Origin: Aegilops tauschii subsp. strangulata
Taxonomy: Eukaryota > Streptophyta > Magnoliopsida > Poales > Poaceae
DNA: 64,000 nt
Assembly (NCBI RefSeq): GCF_002575655.3
Contig: NC_053037.3
Span: forward strand, 505,184,544 to 505,248,543
Reading direction: 5' to 3'
The notes beneath the pieces were generated by a model that was not told the DNA's origin, did no database searches, and saw only the letters and a list, made by a program, of their open reading frames with translations. The stretch's first letter is position 1, and the number at the start of each line of letters is the position of its first letter. The position numbers were made by a program, and so were the translations under genes. Shown one piece after another: positions 49,670 to 61,300 of the stretch.

Positions 49670-50440
49670 CTACTGCTGCTAACTGAAGCCGATCGATTGG
49701 ATGAACAGTGAGCGGTGGCGTTGCCTCTGGATGAATAGGACCCCGTGGTGTGGAGGGCTGGATGAACAGTAGACGGTGGAGGGGTGCCTGTGGAGGGGTG
49801 GTGGAACAGGACCCCGTGGTGTGGAGGGCTGGATGAACAGTAGACGGTGGAGGGGTGCCCGTGGAGGGGTGGTTGAACAGTAGCCGGTGGAGTAGCGCGC
49901 GGTGGAGGCTGGATGAACAGGAGCCCGTGGAGGCTGGAGGAGGTCGACGGTAACCCGTGGAGGCTGGAGGAGGTCGACGGTGGAGATGAACCGTATCCCG
50001 TGGAGTCCCGTTTTGCGGTACGCCACACCCCTCCCGATGAACAGGTCCCCCGTTTCGACCGTAGGAGGTCCGTTTCGTCCGTTTTGCAGTACGCCACACC
50101 CCTCCCGATCAACAGGACCCCCGTTTCGACCATAGGAGGTCCGTTTCATCCGTTTTGCGGTACGCCACACCCCTCCCGATCAACAGGACCCCCGTTTAGA
50201 CCGTAGGAGGTCCGTTTCGTCCGTTTTGCGGTACGCCACACCCCTCCCGATCAACAGGACCCCCGTTTCGACCGTAGGAGGTCCGTTTCCTCCATTTTGT
50301 GGTACGCCACACCCCTCCCGATCAACAGGACCCCGTTCTGAACGTAGGAGGTCCGTTTCCTCCGATTTGCGGTACGCCAGGCCTCGTTTCCATCGCCTGT
50401 TCCATCCAAGCCCTCCCGATGAACATGACCACGCATTCCG
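49670..50440. repeat. 71-bp tandem array in CACTA subterminal region
   Basis: gtacgccacaccc starts at 50018, 50089, 50160, 50231 and 50302, with gtacgccagg at 50372: four spacings of exactly 71 and one of 70. The different phrase ccccgtggtgtggagg repeats at 49741 and 49812, also 71 apart. The same period therefore governs two distinct unit types, the left one more degenerate. Open frames here on minus are artefacts. Confidence 0.92.
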
Positions 50441-50464
50441 TTCCGACCCAGCCGGTTGGCTCCC

Positions 50465-50560
50465 ACGCGTTCCGTTGCCTCCTGATGAACACGACGCATT
50501 CCGTTGCCTCCCCATGAACACGACGCATTCCGTTGCCTCCTCATGAACACGACGACGACG
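50465..50560. repeat. 29-bp short tandem repeat
   Basis: gttgcctcc followed by atgaacacgacgcattcc occurs at about 50474, 50503 and 50532, a spacing of 29. Confidence 0.8.
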
Positions 50561-50825
50561 CTGTTTCTCCGTTCTGACCCAGCCATGTACACGAGCCCTG
50601 GCCGTACGTATGCGCGAGTAGGCGTTCGAGTCCCCGCCCGTATGTACACATACGTGGCCGTATTTTCTTTCTTGCACCGTGGCTGCTGTACGTACGTGTA
50701 CATGCTACGTGCGCGCCTCTACTACGACACGTGCGCGCCTCTACATCGACCAGTATGTACGTACATGTTCGCGACCAGAATGACAACGCTACGTACGCTT
50801 CGACCAGGTGGCTCCCGACTGTCAG

Positions 50826-51125
50826 GCACTTCCTTGCCTGCGAAGATGTAGCTGGTGGGTCCCAGCAGTCAGGGGGGCGAATCGTTTTTTTTTGCCCGGA
50901 CGCACTTCCTAGCATGCGAAGATGTAGCCGGTGGGTCCCAGCAGTCAGGGGGGCGAATCATTTTTTTGCCCGGACGCACTTCCTTGCGTGCGAAGATGTA
51001 GCTGGTGGGTCCCAGAAGTCAGGGGGCGAATCGTTTTTTTTGCCCGGACGCACTTCCTTGCGTGCGAAGATGAAGCTGGTGGGTCCCTGTAGTCAGGGGG
51101 AAACGTTTTTTCCGTGAAATACAGT
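50826..51125. repeat. 74-76-bp tandem array
   Basis: gcacttcct starts at 50826, 50902, 50976 and 51050. Each unit has gcgaagatg(t/a)agctggtggg, tcagggg and a T-run. Related single units occur near 51188 and 51739. Confidence 0.9.
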
Positions 51126-51179
51126 GGCCCGTCCGGTGGGTCCCAGCTATCAGGTGGAGGAATCATTATTTTCCGCGTA

Positions 51180-51690
51180 ATAAGGAGGCACTTCCTTGCT
51201 GCGGCTGTGGACCCAACTGTCAGCCTCTCCACGTACAGTCCATGTCCGATGGAAGTCGTTCCTTGACCACGTTGACCAGGCCGCGCCGAGAGCACCACGG
51301 CGGTGGACGACGGTGAGGCCTAGGAAGGGGACGACGCGGAGCCGGGGAAGACGCGGCAGTGGAAGCCCGCGCGGAGAGGAGTATGAGGGTTCACTGGTTC
51401 GGCTGCGGTGTGAGGCTGCCGTCGCCGCAGGGCCTGGCCAGCGGTGGTAATAGTAGGGGGCGCTGAGGCCTCCGCGGCAGCACAGCCAGCCACGGGAGGC
51501 AGGAGCATGCGGCACGACCGGTGCTGCTTTGGGCGGCAGGAGCAAGAAGACCAGAGGTTGAAGAAGCAGTACGGCCGTTGGATGGACATCGTACGGTTAC
51601 TGGAGCTAGAATCGTTCATATTGACTAAGTTGACAAAGCCCTCCGTCCCCGTCAACTTAGTTGGCCCACAAGTCATCCTCCCACTATGGT
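51180..51690. repeat. Direct segmental repeat, copy 1
   Basis: Block with acagtccatg, gttgaccaggccgcgccgag, ggaagacgcggcagtgg and gaagaagcagtacggccg. Repeated at 51865-52320 about 640 bases on, with scattered substitutions. A third, more diverged piece is at 52880-53110. Confidence 0.8.
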
Positions 51691-51864
51691 GGGTCCCAGC
51701 TAGCAGGGGGTATTCATTTTTTTGTGCGTAATAAGGAGGCACTTCCTTGCATGCGAAGATATAGCTGGTGGGTCCGACATGTCAACGGGGGGAACTTTTT
51801 TTCACGAAATACAGAGGCCCTTCCGGCGGGTCCCAGCTGTTAGGTGGAGGAATCATTATTTTGC

Positions 51865-52320
51865 GCGTACAGTCCACGGCCGGTGGATGTCGTTCGTTGA
51901 CCACGTTGACCAGGCCGCGCCGAGAGCACCATGGCGGTGGACGACGGCGAGGCCTAGGAAGGGAACGACACGGAGCCGGGGAAGACTCGGCAATGGTTGC
52001 CCACGCGGTGGGGAGTACGAGGGTTTACTGGTCCGGCTGCCGTCGCCGAAAAATAACAGGAGGTGTGGGTGAGTAGAGGAATGGCCTGGCCAGCAATGAA
52101 GTAGGGTGGGGCGGTGCGGCCTGTGCGGCAGCACAGCCGGCCACGGGAGGCGGGAGCAGGCAGTCGCACCGGAGCTGGTTTGGGCGGCTGGAGCAAGAAG
52201 ATCAGATATTGAAGAAGCAGCACGGCCGTTGGATTAACATCCAACGGTCACTTCTGCTAGAATCGTTTGTGGACTAAGTTGACAAAGCCAAAGTACACGT
52301 CAACCTAGTAGACCCACAAG
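51865..52320. repeat. Direct segmental repeat, copy 2
   Basis: Second copy of 51180-51690, with the same motif order and several small indels. Both copies are GC-rich and yield misleading long frames. Confidence 0.8.
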
Positions 52321-52879
52321 TCAGCCTCCAAATCTGTCCCAAACAGCATACAGCCCGAAATTTCTAGCCAGATTCAAATTATTTTTAAATCTAAATATAC
52401 CTTAATTTAAATTCAATGAAATTTTACCCGCACAAAAACAATGAAATTTAAAATATCAAAATCCGAAAGAAAACAGTATTTTGGAACTAATTGTCTGTTT
52501 GCTGTATTTTTTCATTTTACAGCCCATTTATTATTACTTATAGCCCATTTCTTATTACTTATAGCCCATTTTCTGGGCAAAATGCATCCCTCCTCGTCTT
52601 GAAAGATTTCTGGCCCAGCAGGGCGTAGAAAAGCAAGTAGGCCTACGTTGGTTATTCTGCAAAAAACAAAATAGCTGGCTAGCCATTTTCAGAAAGGAAA
52701 AAAACAAACTAGGCTGGTCATGTGCTAAACATATGAAATAAAAGCCTGGGCTAGACGGGCCACGGGTCCCGCACAACCCAGTTGATACCCTTCTCCGTCC
52801 CGAAAAAACAAAATTACTGCGCGCGCTGCTGGGTCCCTACTGTCATCCTCACCATGTATAGTCATCTCCTTATTCCTCT
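52321..52879. other. CACTA interior, no gene recognised
   Basis: AT-rich stretch with a short repeat (ttattacttatagcccatttc, twice at 52530-52570). Nothing coding is supported. Confidence 0.4.
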
Positions 52880-53225
52880 CGGTTGTTGACCATGTTGACA
52901 ACACCGGAGGGCGGCGCCGCGGCGAGCGAACCAAGGCGGAGGACGATGGTGAGGCCTCGGACGGGAACGAACAGGAGCCGGGGAAGATCACAGCCATTCG
53001 TGGGAGGCGGGAGCAGGCGGTCCTGCTGGCGCTGGTTTGGCTTTGGCGGCTCGAGGAAGAAGAGACTGAAGAAACGCGACAGACGTTGAATGTCAATCCA
53101 ACGGTCAAGGTTGGCACAATCGTTTGTTGACTAAGTGGACACCAAGTAGAATACTTTTTTATATATAGGAAGAAAACTGCGAGGAAAATGCGTTTGTCTG
53201 CCGTCCTCCTCACAGGGAACGTTCG

Positions 53226-53292
53226 CCACATAAGTGACTAGCACGCTTGGTTTTCAACCGAGAGGTCTTGGGTTCGAGTCCCAGGAACTCTC
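53226..53292 (+). other. tRNA-like sequence (degenerate)
   Basis: Contains a perfect internal B-box/T-arm (ttgggttcgagtcccag). It also has an anticodon-like hairpin (cttgg-ttttcaa-ccgag, loop reading TTC, Glu-type) with a five-base variable loop between them. The D arm and acceptor stem do not pair properly, so it is not a functional tRNA gene. It may be a tRNA-derived repeat. Confidence 0.35.
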
Positions 53293-53565
53293 AATTTGGT
53301 CCTTCTTCCTTCCTCGCAAAAAAGGGAAAGAAAATCAAAGACTTGGGAAGGCGTACAGAACAAGCTAGTGTACCAGTAAAGAGACGTTGCCGAGTTTTAG
53401 AAAAAAGAAAGACGTGCTCCTGTAGGTGGTTCGAATCCAAACCTAAACTATGACTATATATGGTGCTATGCTACTCTGCATGTAATGAAACTGACATATC
53501 CAACGTTTGCTTCTCCTCTTCTCTACTTACTCTGCCTAGCATCAGAAGCTCTGGCCGCAGCAACC

Positions 53566-54131
53566 ATGTCCGTTGGCTGCTCGTCCACCTGCTCTTCAGC
53601 AGGCAACAACCAGATATGCGCCAAGTCGCCACCCGTACCATCGCCTGTGGGTCTCATCACATCCCCGCCAGCACGCGCACCGCAGCCGATTGCTCATAGC
53701 AACCCGTTGCCGTTGGTGTGGTGCCACTGCTGCAAATCACGCAGAGTCATCCATCGTGTCTCAACCACAATCCGCAACCCTGGCCGAGTCTTCTACAAAT
53801 GCCCGAATCATGGGGTAACAATATGTTTAAGTGTTGTTCTGCTGCTTTCAGTTGCTGTTTTTTTAATAGTTTGGTTGATGATCTTCCAATTTGATTCGTG
53901 TAGAAAAGGGAAGATTCGTGTGATTTGTATTTCTGGGAAGTTGCTGATGTGGAGGAATGCAACTACGCTGATTATTTGGTTAGCCGACGAATCCCAATAC
54001 CAGCAGGTTGGGGTGTTGGACAAGTAACTGAAGGAACGACAGAAGAGGAAGATGCAGAGCAGAAGGTTAAAGATGCAGTTCCTCTGATCATGGCCAAGCA
54101 ACAGCTGCTGAACGGCCTTGACAGAAAATGA
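53566..54131 (+). CDS. GRF-type zinc-finger protein, two exons
   Basis: Predicted 158 aa. Exon 1 is 53566-53814 and exon 2 is 53904-54131, with a GT-AG intron of 89 bp. The ATG at 53566 has caacc before it. A Ser/Pro-rich N-terminus precedes the zf-GRF pattern WCHCCKSRRVIHRVSTTIRN, PGRVFYKCPNHG, then DSCDLYFWEVADVEEC from exon 2. Four metal-binding positions (C-x2-C or C-x-C at the start, KCPNH, DSCD) are recognisable. An acidic C-terminus follows. GRF fingers bind single-stranded DNA or RNA in larger enzymes; the role of small plant GRF proteins is unclear. It sits within the CACTA element, opposite in strand to the transposase. Splicing restores the domain, so it looks intact. Confidence 0.75.
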
Positions 54132-54721
54132 GGAGATGAAAGAGCTTGTGTAGATAATGGGCAAAATTGATGTGCTCTGTAGGATGATTGTCTCTTTATT
54201 TGCAGTGTATGTAGCACTCGTGATGTATTCAGTGGCTACGACATGAGCACTTTGCTGAAACTAGTAATGAATGAAACCTGTGTAGCAGGCTGGGCGTAGT
54301 GTTGTGAACATCTAATGATTTCTATTAACGGAAATCAGGGGGTATCCCCTTTTGCTCATATAAATAAATAAATAGCAGAGGCCATGTCGGGTCAGCTTTG
54401 TTCTCATTCGAAGACGTCGAGCAAATTGCAGTCCAACAGCAAACTATGTCATCAAATTCAAGTTTCACAGCCAAATATGAGTACAACTAAACAACAATGT
54501 CATCATGTTTTAGTTTTCATACAATCACCAAACACAAATCAGCATACATAACAAGTGATGTTCTCACAGCAAAATACTAAACAACATGTTCATCAGGTTT
54601 CAGTTGTCATAGCAAACACAATTTCACATAGTAGATAAAAAACGTCTTCTGACAGGCAAATACGACAAAAGCAATGTAATCATCATCCGCAGCAGCAGCG
54701 TCAACATCTTCGCCATGTGTA
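54132..54721. other. Spacer between GRF gene and transposase
   Basis: AT-rich, with an ataaataaataaatag run near 54359-54374 that could serve as poly(A) signals for the + strand gene. A loose repeat of catcat/gttttagtt(t/g)tcata phrases spans 54440-54620. No gene. Confidence 0.45.
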
Positions 54722-55386
54722 TCAGTCTGAATCGTAATTCCCCACGGTGTCATCTTCTTCTTCGTCCTCAACATCCTCGAACGTTGGCTTCTTCTTGATC
54801 AACTCTTGTATGTCCACAGCACGACAGGCAATCTTTTCGCCGGCGTCATTGACGTGATGGTTCTCAAAGATATTAGGAACATCTGTGTTATCTTGTACAT
54901 CAGGAGCAGTGTAAGCATCATCTTGTTGTGCAACTTCATTAAACGAATTCCTCTGCTCAAACCTTTGCAATACTCTCCAGTCATCGCTACGTGCAAATGT
55001 GTCTTCCAAGAAAAATATCTGTGTTGCTTGATTTGCCAAAATAAAAGGCTCGCTGGTCTGGTACGCCGCCTTGACATTGATGGATTTGAAATAATCATCA
55101 GCTCTGGGTTTTGCGATCCTGGAAAACAGGTTATACCAACGACAGCACAACAGAACCACACACCGATGATCCTCGAAACTGGAGATATACTGCAACTGAA
55201 CAATGTCTGTTATGTTAGCATACATTTCAGTTGTCTCTTTGTCATACGTATCCGTGCTCATGATGGCACTGTTTTGTGTCTTCCTGCCTTCGTCTCGTGC
55301 AATGGTGTTGTAGCGCACATCTCCAACAACGCAAGATTCATAATGTCTTACCCGAGAATCAGGACCCATTGCCAGTGAGTAAAGGG
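54722..55386 (-). pseudogene. CACTA transposase C-terminal region (DUF4216-like)
   Basis: The open minus frame holds the DUF4216 pattern: ITDIVQLQYISSFEDHRCVV, LLCCRWYNLF, ASEPFILANQ-type text (TSEPFILANQATQIFFLEDT) and DDWRVLQRFEQRN. An acidic tail follows (DVEDEEEDDTVGNYDSD). The N-terminal side is broken at 55387-55391 by solo LTR A. The frame resumes at 62341 with no lost base other than the duplicated catca. Confidence 0.82.
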
Positions 55387-55391
55387 CATCA

Positions 55392-58300
55392 TGTAACGCC
55401 CACGATGCGGCTATATCTCCCACGTGTCGAGGCACGACTTAGAGGCGTAACCGCATAGTGGTTTTGTCGCAAGAAGGGTCATCTTCACACAATCCCATGT
55501 AATGAACAAGAATGGGATAACGAGAGTTGGCTTACAATCGCCACTTCACACAATACATAAATATAAATCATACATCATCCAAAATTCACACATAAACCGA
55601 CTACAGTCAAATCCAAATGAAAATAAGATAACCCCAAATGCTAGATCCGCGATCGTCCCAACTGGGCTCCACTACTGATCATCAGGAAAAGAAACATAGT
55701 AACGACCACGTTCCTTGTCGAACTCCCACTTGAGGTCGATTTCATCATCTGCACTGGCATCGTCGGCACTTGCAACTGTTTTGGTAGAATCTGTGAGTCA
55801 CGAGGACTCAGCAATCTCACACCCGCGAGATCAAGACTATTTAAGCTTATAGGAAAGGATGATGTAATGAGGTGGAGCTGCAGCAGGCACTAAGCATATA
55901 TGGTGGCTAACATACGCAAAAGAGAGCGAGAAGAGAAGCAACGGAACGGTCGTCATCTAGTAATGACCAAGAAGTGATCCTGAACTCCTACTTACGTCAT
56001 TCATAACTCAAACCGTGTTCACTTCCCGGACTCCGCCGAGAAGAGACCATCACGGCTACACACGCGGTTGATGTATTTTTAATTAAGTCAAGTGACAAGT
56101 TCTCTACAACCGGACATTAACAAATTCCCATCTGCCTCATAACCGCGGGCACGGCTTTCGAAAGATAATACCCTGCAGGGGTGTCCCAACTTAGCCCATT
56201 ATAAGCTCTCACGGTCAAAGAAGGATAAACCTTCTCCCGGAAAGACCCGATCAGTCTCGGAATCCCGGTTTACAAGACATTTCGACAATGGTAAAACAAG
56301 AACAGCAAAGCCACCCGAATGTGCCGACAAATCCCGATAGGAGCTGCACATATCTCGTTCTCAGGGCACACCGGATTGTCCAAGCTTCCGATAGGTGAGC
56401 CCAGAGTTGCCCCTGGTGGCCACCGGCGACTGACAGGTTGGACCAGTACTCAGAGGAGCACTGGCCCGGGGTTTAAATAAAGATGACCCTCGGGCACGCG
56501 AAAACCCGGGGGAAAAAGGCTTAGGTGGAAAATGGTAAAGCCAAGGTTGGGCCTTGCTGGAGGAGTTTTATTCAAGGCGAACTGTCAAGGGGGTCCCATA
56601 AATCACCCAACCGCGTAAGGAACGCAAACTCAAGAAACATAATACCGGTATGACGGAAACTAGGGCGGCAAGAGTGGAACAAAACACCAGGCATAAGGCC
56701 GAGCCTTCCACCCTTTACCAAATATATAGATGCATTAATTAAATAAGAGATATTGTGATATCCCAACATATCCATGTTCCAACATGGAACCAACTTCAAC
56801 TTCACCTGCAACTAACAACGCTATAAGAAGGGCTGAGCAAAAGCGGTAACTTAGCCAAACAACGGTTTGCTAGGAAAAGGATGGTTAGAGGCTGACATGG
56901 CAATAAGGGAGGCATGATATAGCAAGTGGTAGGTAGCGCAGCATGGCAATAGAACGAACAACTAGCAAAGCAAAGATCGAAGTGATTTCGGGGGTATGGT
57001 CATCTTGCCTGCAAGGTTCTCAGAGTTGTCGAAAGCTTGATCCTCGTAAGCGTACTCAACAGGTTCCTCATTCATGAACTCGTCTCCCGGCTCTACCCAA
57101 AACAAGAACACAAGCAACGGAACCACAATCAATCACGGGAAATGCACAAGCAACATGATGCAAAACATGAATGATATGCAAGATATGATATGCGATGCAT
57201 ATGCGTGCTCTGGAAGGAAAATGATGAACACGGCAGTAACTTGGCAAACCAAGCATGCCACTGGAAATATGAGATGATTTCAGTCGAAATCGATATAAAG
57301 ACCACCGGAAACGGATGCACGGTTTGCAAATGGCAGGCAAAACAAGATGTAACATCCCAAATTTTCAATTTGGAATGTTATACATAGATCATCATTGCAT
57401 ATCATATTTTCTATTGCATTTTGACAAATCCTCGATAAATCCTAAGCAACTCAAGGACCCTCGGAGAGAGTTGGGGATTTTCTCGAATTTTCATATTTGA
57501 TTTTCATCAAATAATAAAACGAGGATTTTGGTTTTAATTATTTTTCTCTCCGGAAAAATATTTCATTAAAAATAAATGAGAGGAGAAAATATGACTTCTC
57601 CAAAACAATTGAAATATTGGAGGAAAAATGTTAAAATCATTTATTGGATTTTATTCGGATTTTATTTGCAATTTTAATTGCATTAAAAAAATATTGCATG
57701 TTTTCAAAAAAAATTATTTTTGTGTCAAAAAATGTTCACCCTGTTCTAAATATTCTAACTAGACGGGGAAAATTTGTTTTATCTTTTTTTGGATTTTTAT
57801 TTATTTTTCTACGAATTTTTCGGCGGAACGTTTAAAAAAAATAAAAAATTTCGTGCCGCGCCCGACCGTGCCGAGGCCCAGCCGAGCCGCCGGCCCATCT
57901 CCGCGTTCTCCTCCGCGAGCACGTCGGACGCCGCCGTCGTGTCCGCCACGGACACCCCGCCGCCGTGCCTTGCCCCCTCCTCCAAGCACCCCTCCCTCCT
58001 CTTTATAAACCCCGCCGCCGCCCCCTCCCTCTCACCCCGCCGCCGCCCCGCACCCCGCCGCCGGAGCCGGAGCCCGAAGGCCGCCGCCGCTCGCCGAACC
58101 CCGCCGCCGGAGCCGCCCCTCGCCACCCCCGAGCCCCCTGAGCCCCGCCGCACCCCGCCGCACCCCGCCGCCCTCGCCGGAGCCAGCCGGAGCCCCGCCG
58201 GAGCCCTGCCCCGACGAGGTATACCTTGCCGTCGTTGCCGGTTTTGTTTAAAAAAACCGTTCGTTTAAAAAAAACCCTAGATCGGTTTATTTCTTCGGTT

Positions 58301-61300
58301 TTGTTATTTTGTGAACGTTCACCGACCCGTTCGTTTTAACGAACGCGTTCGTCGGATTTTCTCTGTTAACGAACGTCCGTTCTTTAACCGTTCGTCCGTT
58401 TTTCTTTTTCATCGGATTTTTCCGCGATTATCTCAGACCTCGATTTCTGATCGAATCTTCGTTTCTGTTTAATTTTTCGCTCGTTTATCGGAATCAGGCG
58501 ATTCAAGCGCCTAGAGTTTCGTCTCGAAATTCTCTTTCCGTTTAACCTACTGAAACAAGTTTTTGCTACTGTAAAATTTGACCTAGATCCAGATTAGTAA
58601 ACGAAGTTTGTTTCGTTCGCCGTTTGACTTTCGTTGCTTCGTTCGAGTTGATTCTTTTTGCAAACCGGAGTTCTTAAGTTGAACTTTCTGGTTGGATCTT
58701 TCATTCGAGTTTTACCTGTACATTAGATGAGTACTTATTGTTTGCTTGTTTGTTTGCGATAGAGTACCCGGAGTGTGCCGCTTGTTACTTCGAATCGCTA
58801 GGTTTCGCGGATCATCAGCAAGGCAAGTAACACTTTGATCATATACCTTCCATACCCAGTTTTTATTGCATTAGATCTATTCCTCAAACATTGCATGATT
58901 AGGATCTAATTAAATTGTGGGTATTGGGAAGTAGTTGAGGTAGTACCTATTACCTGTTCTTTTATCAAACCCTTGGGAGTTACTTCTACGTTTGCTATTA
59001 TATTGCCATGCTATGCTCGTAGACGTGGATTTGGTTTGAGTGATATTCATGACAGATGTGAGATTGTTAATAATGGTTTACTTAAGGTGGCAACTAAAAC
59101 TCACATCTGGGTGGATTGAGGTACCTGGGTATTCCAGGATTGCCTGTTTTTCTTTTGGACCGCCACCCAGGTTCAAAGGGATCATGAGATTATTCATGCT
59201 AGAAACTTCCGTGTGCAGCCACAAGCTATTATGGGCTCTAGCATAGTTGACTAAGTTGTGTGAACTCTTACAGTGGTAGACTAGCAGATGTAGGGGAAAG
59301 TAGGTGTAACTGTCTACCCATACGTAAGGTGCAAACACTTCTGAAAGACTGTGTCTCGGTCATCCGTTACTCAAACACCAGGTAGTGCGAGTAATCCAAT
59401 GGAGGAGATCGAGTCTTGTGGGGAAAAGTGCACAAACCTCTGCAGAGTGTACAAACTAATCATGGTTAGCCGTGTCCCCGGTTATGGACAATTTGAGTAT
59501 CTAGTACCTGGATTATCATGCGAATCTCATCACCATGTTACTTTTAATTAATTTTGTTGGGTTATTGATGACACCTAATTGGGATTGAGATGCTGTCAGC
59601 CATCTCAATGTTTAACAACCACCATGATAGTTAAATAAAATTTATTCCTTTGCAGTAGGGAAAAATTGGTTTTCCGCAAAAACTTTAACCATAGAGCTTT
59701 CCACCAGCCTTATATGCATGTAGTATAGTATTATTACTGTTCATTATTTCTCTATGTGTTACATTGCCAGCATATTCCATGTGCTGACCCGTTTTCGGGC
59801 TGCAACGTTTCATGTTGCAGACTTTTCAGACGACGAGTAAGGTGCCTTAGGTCGTGGTCTTATACTCAGTGATGCCGCTGGAGTTGATGGACTCACTTAT
59901 CTTCCAAGTCTTCCGCTGTTATCGTTTTAGATGGCCTTAAGCCATATTTTTCATAATTATTCTCTTTGGAGATATTCGATGTAATAAGTGTGTGATTGCT
60001 ACTCTGTTATAAATCCTCCATTTGTACTGTGCGTGTCAGCATTACTGATCCAGGGATGACACTGGTGCACAGCAGCACAGACCATCTGAGGTCTGGTCGC
60101 TACACAAGAATGACACGAATCTGTGATTAACATCATGATAGCACTTAGAATGCAACAAGTAACAATGCTACGGCACTCCAACGTAGCAACAAAGCATATG
60201 ACAGTAATCTACAGGTGATGCTTGACAAAAGATGAACACTGAGCTACGGCTATATCACAACATAACAGGTTCAAACAAGCATGGCAAAAGTGCAAAAGAT
60301 AACAGGTTCACAGACTTGGAGAAATTACTGGACATAGCAGAAACAGCATCAGGTAGAAATGTTCAGAGCACGAAATAAACATGCTACAGAAACTTAACAT
60401 AGTAAAACAAGGCATGGAAGTAATATACTAAATGCATATGACAAAAGTCCCTTACTGACCATAAGCCAAAAAGGACCAGAAGATATGATGGCAACCATGT
60501 AAACATAGCAAGTTTCGTTAACAGGTTTCAGACAGCAGAAAACAGAGAATGACAGAAACAGACATTATGTGGGCATCTTGGTGAGCTTTATGCACTCACC
60601 AAAAAGCAATGCATGACAAAACAAGCATACCTAAAGCAAGATGGCATGTTTATGAAGCTATCCATGGCAAGAGCAAATACATAGCATGTATGGATCAACT
60701 ACAACAAGCTTGGCAAAATTGAATAACACGTAAACAATCTGCCAGGAACATTTTATAGCAAAAGTAGAGCAAGATTGAGTCATGCTATGACACTCCATAA
60801 TTGCAAACAAGGGCATGAATGGATCAATTACAATAATATCTACAAAACATCCTTACTAAACATCTCCAAAATAAGCATGGATCTCTCTGTAGCCTCAAGT
60901 TTACATGGCAACAAAATAACAGCAGTCACAGACTTAGTAAAATCACTAAGTCCCTGAAATCAGAAACATCACCAAGCCTAGTTTGCATGCTTGTGCTAGT
61001 CACCACAGAGATCAAAAAAATACATGGCATACACCTCTGTAAAGATGGCATGGCATACAACAAAACACATGTAGAGCTCATGCCCATAAGATGCACAAAA
61101 TAAATGCAACAAAAATAACAAATCCTCAAGTTCTGATAAGTAACAGCAGATAACAGCAACTAGCACTCTTGCACGAGAGATTTGGGCATCAAGATGGACT
61201 CAAATGAACATGGCGCAGTGGAACAAAATGAAGAGCATCTAGAGACGAACATTTCGATATATTACACGCACGAAACAGAGCTATATGCAGAGAGTTATGA

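Noticed and set aside
49602..50703. Several long minus-strand frames (150-174 codons) in all three frames
   Set aside because: They come from the 71-bp tandem array (period not divisible by three) and show the same peptide phrases in different frames, with no domain.
57774..58268. Pro/Ala-rich frames on both strands
   Set aside because: They lie in the CCG-rich leader of solo LTR B, directly after its TATA box; low complexity and no homology.
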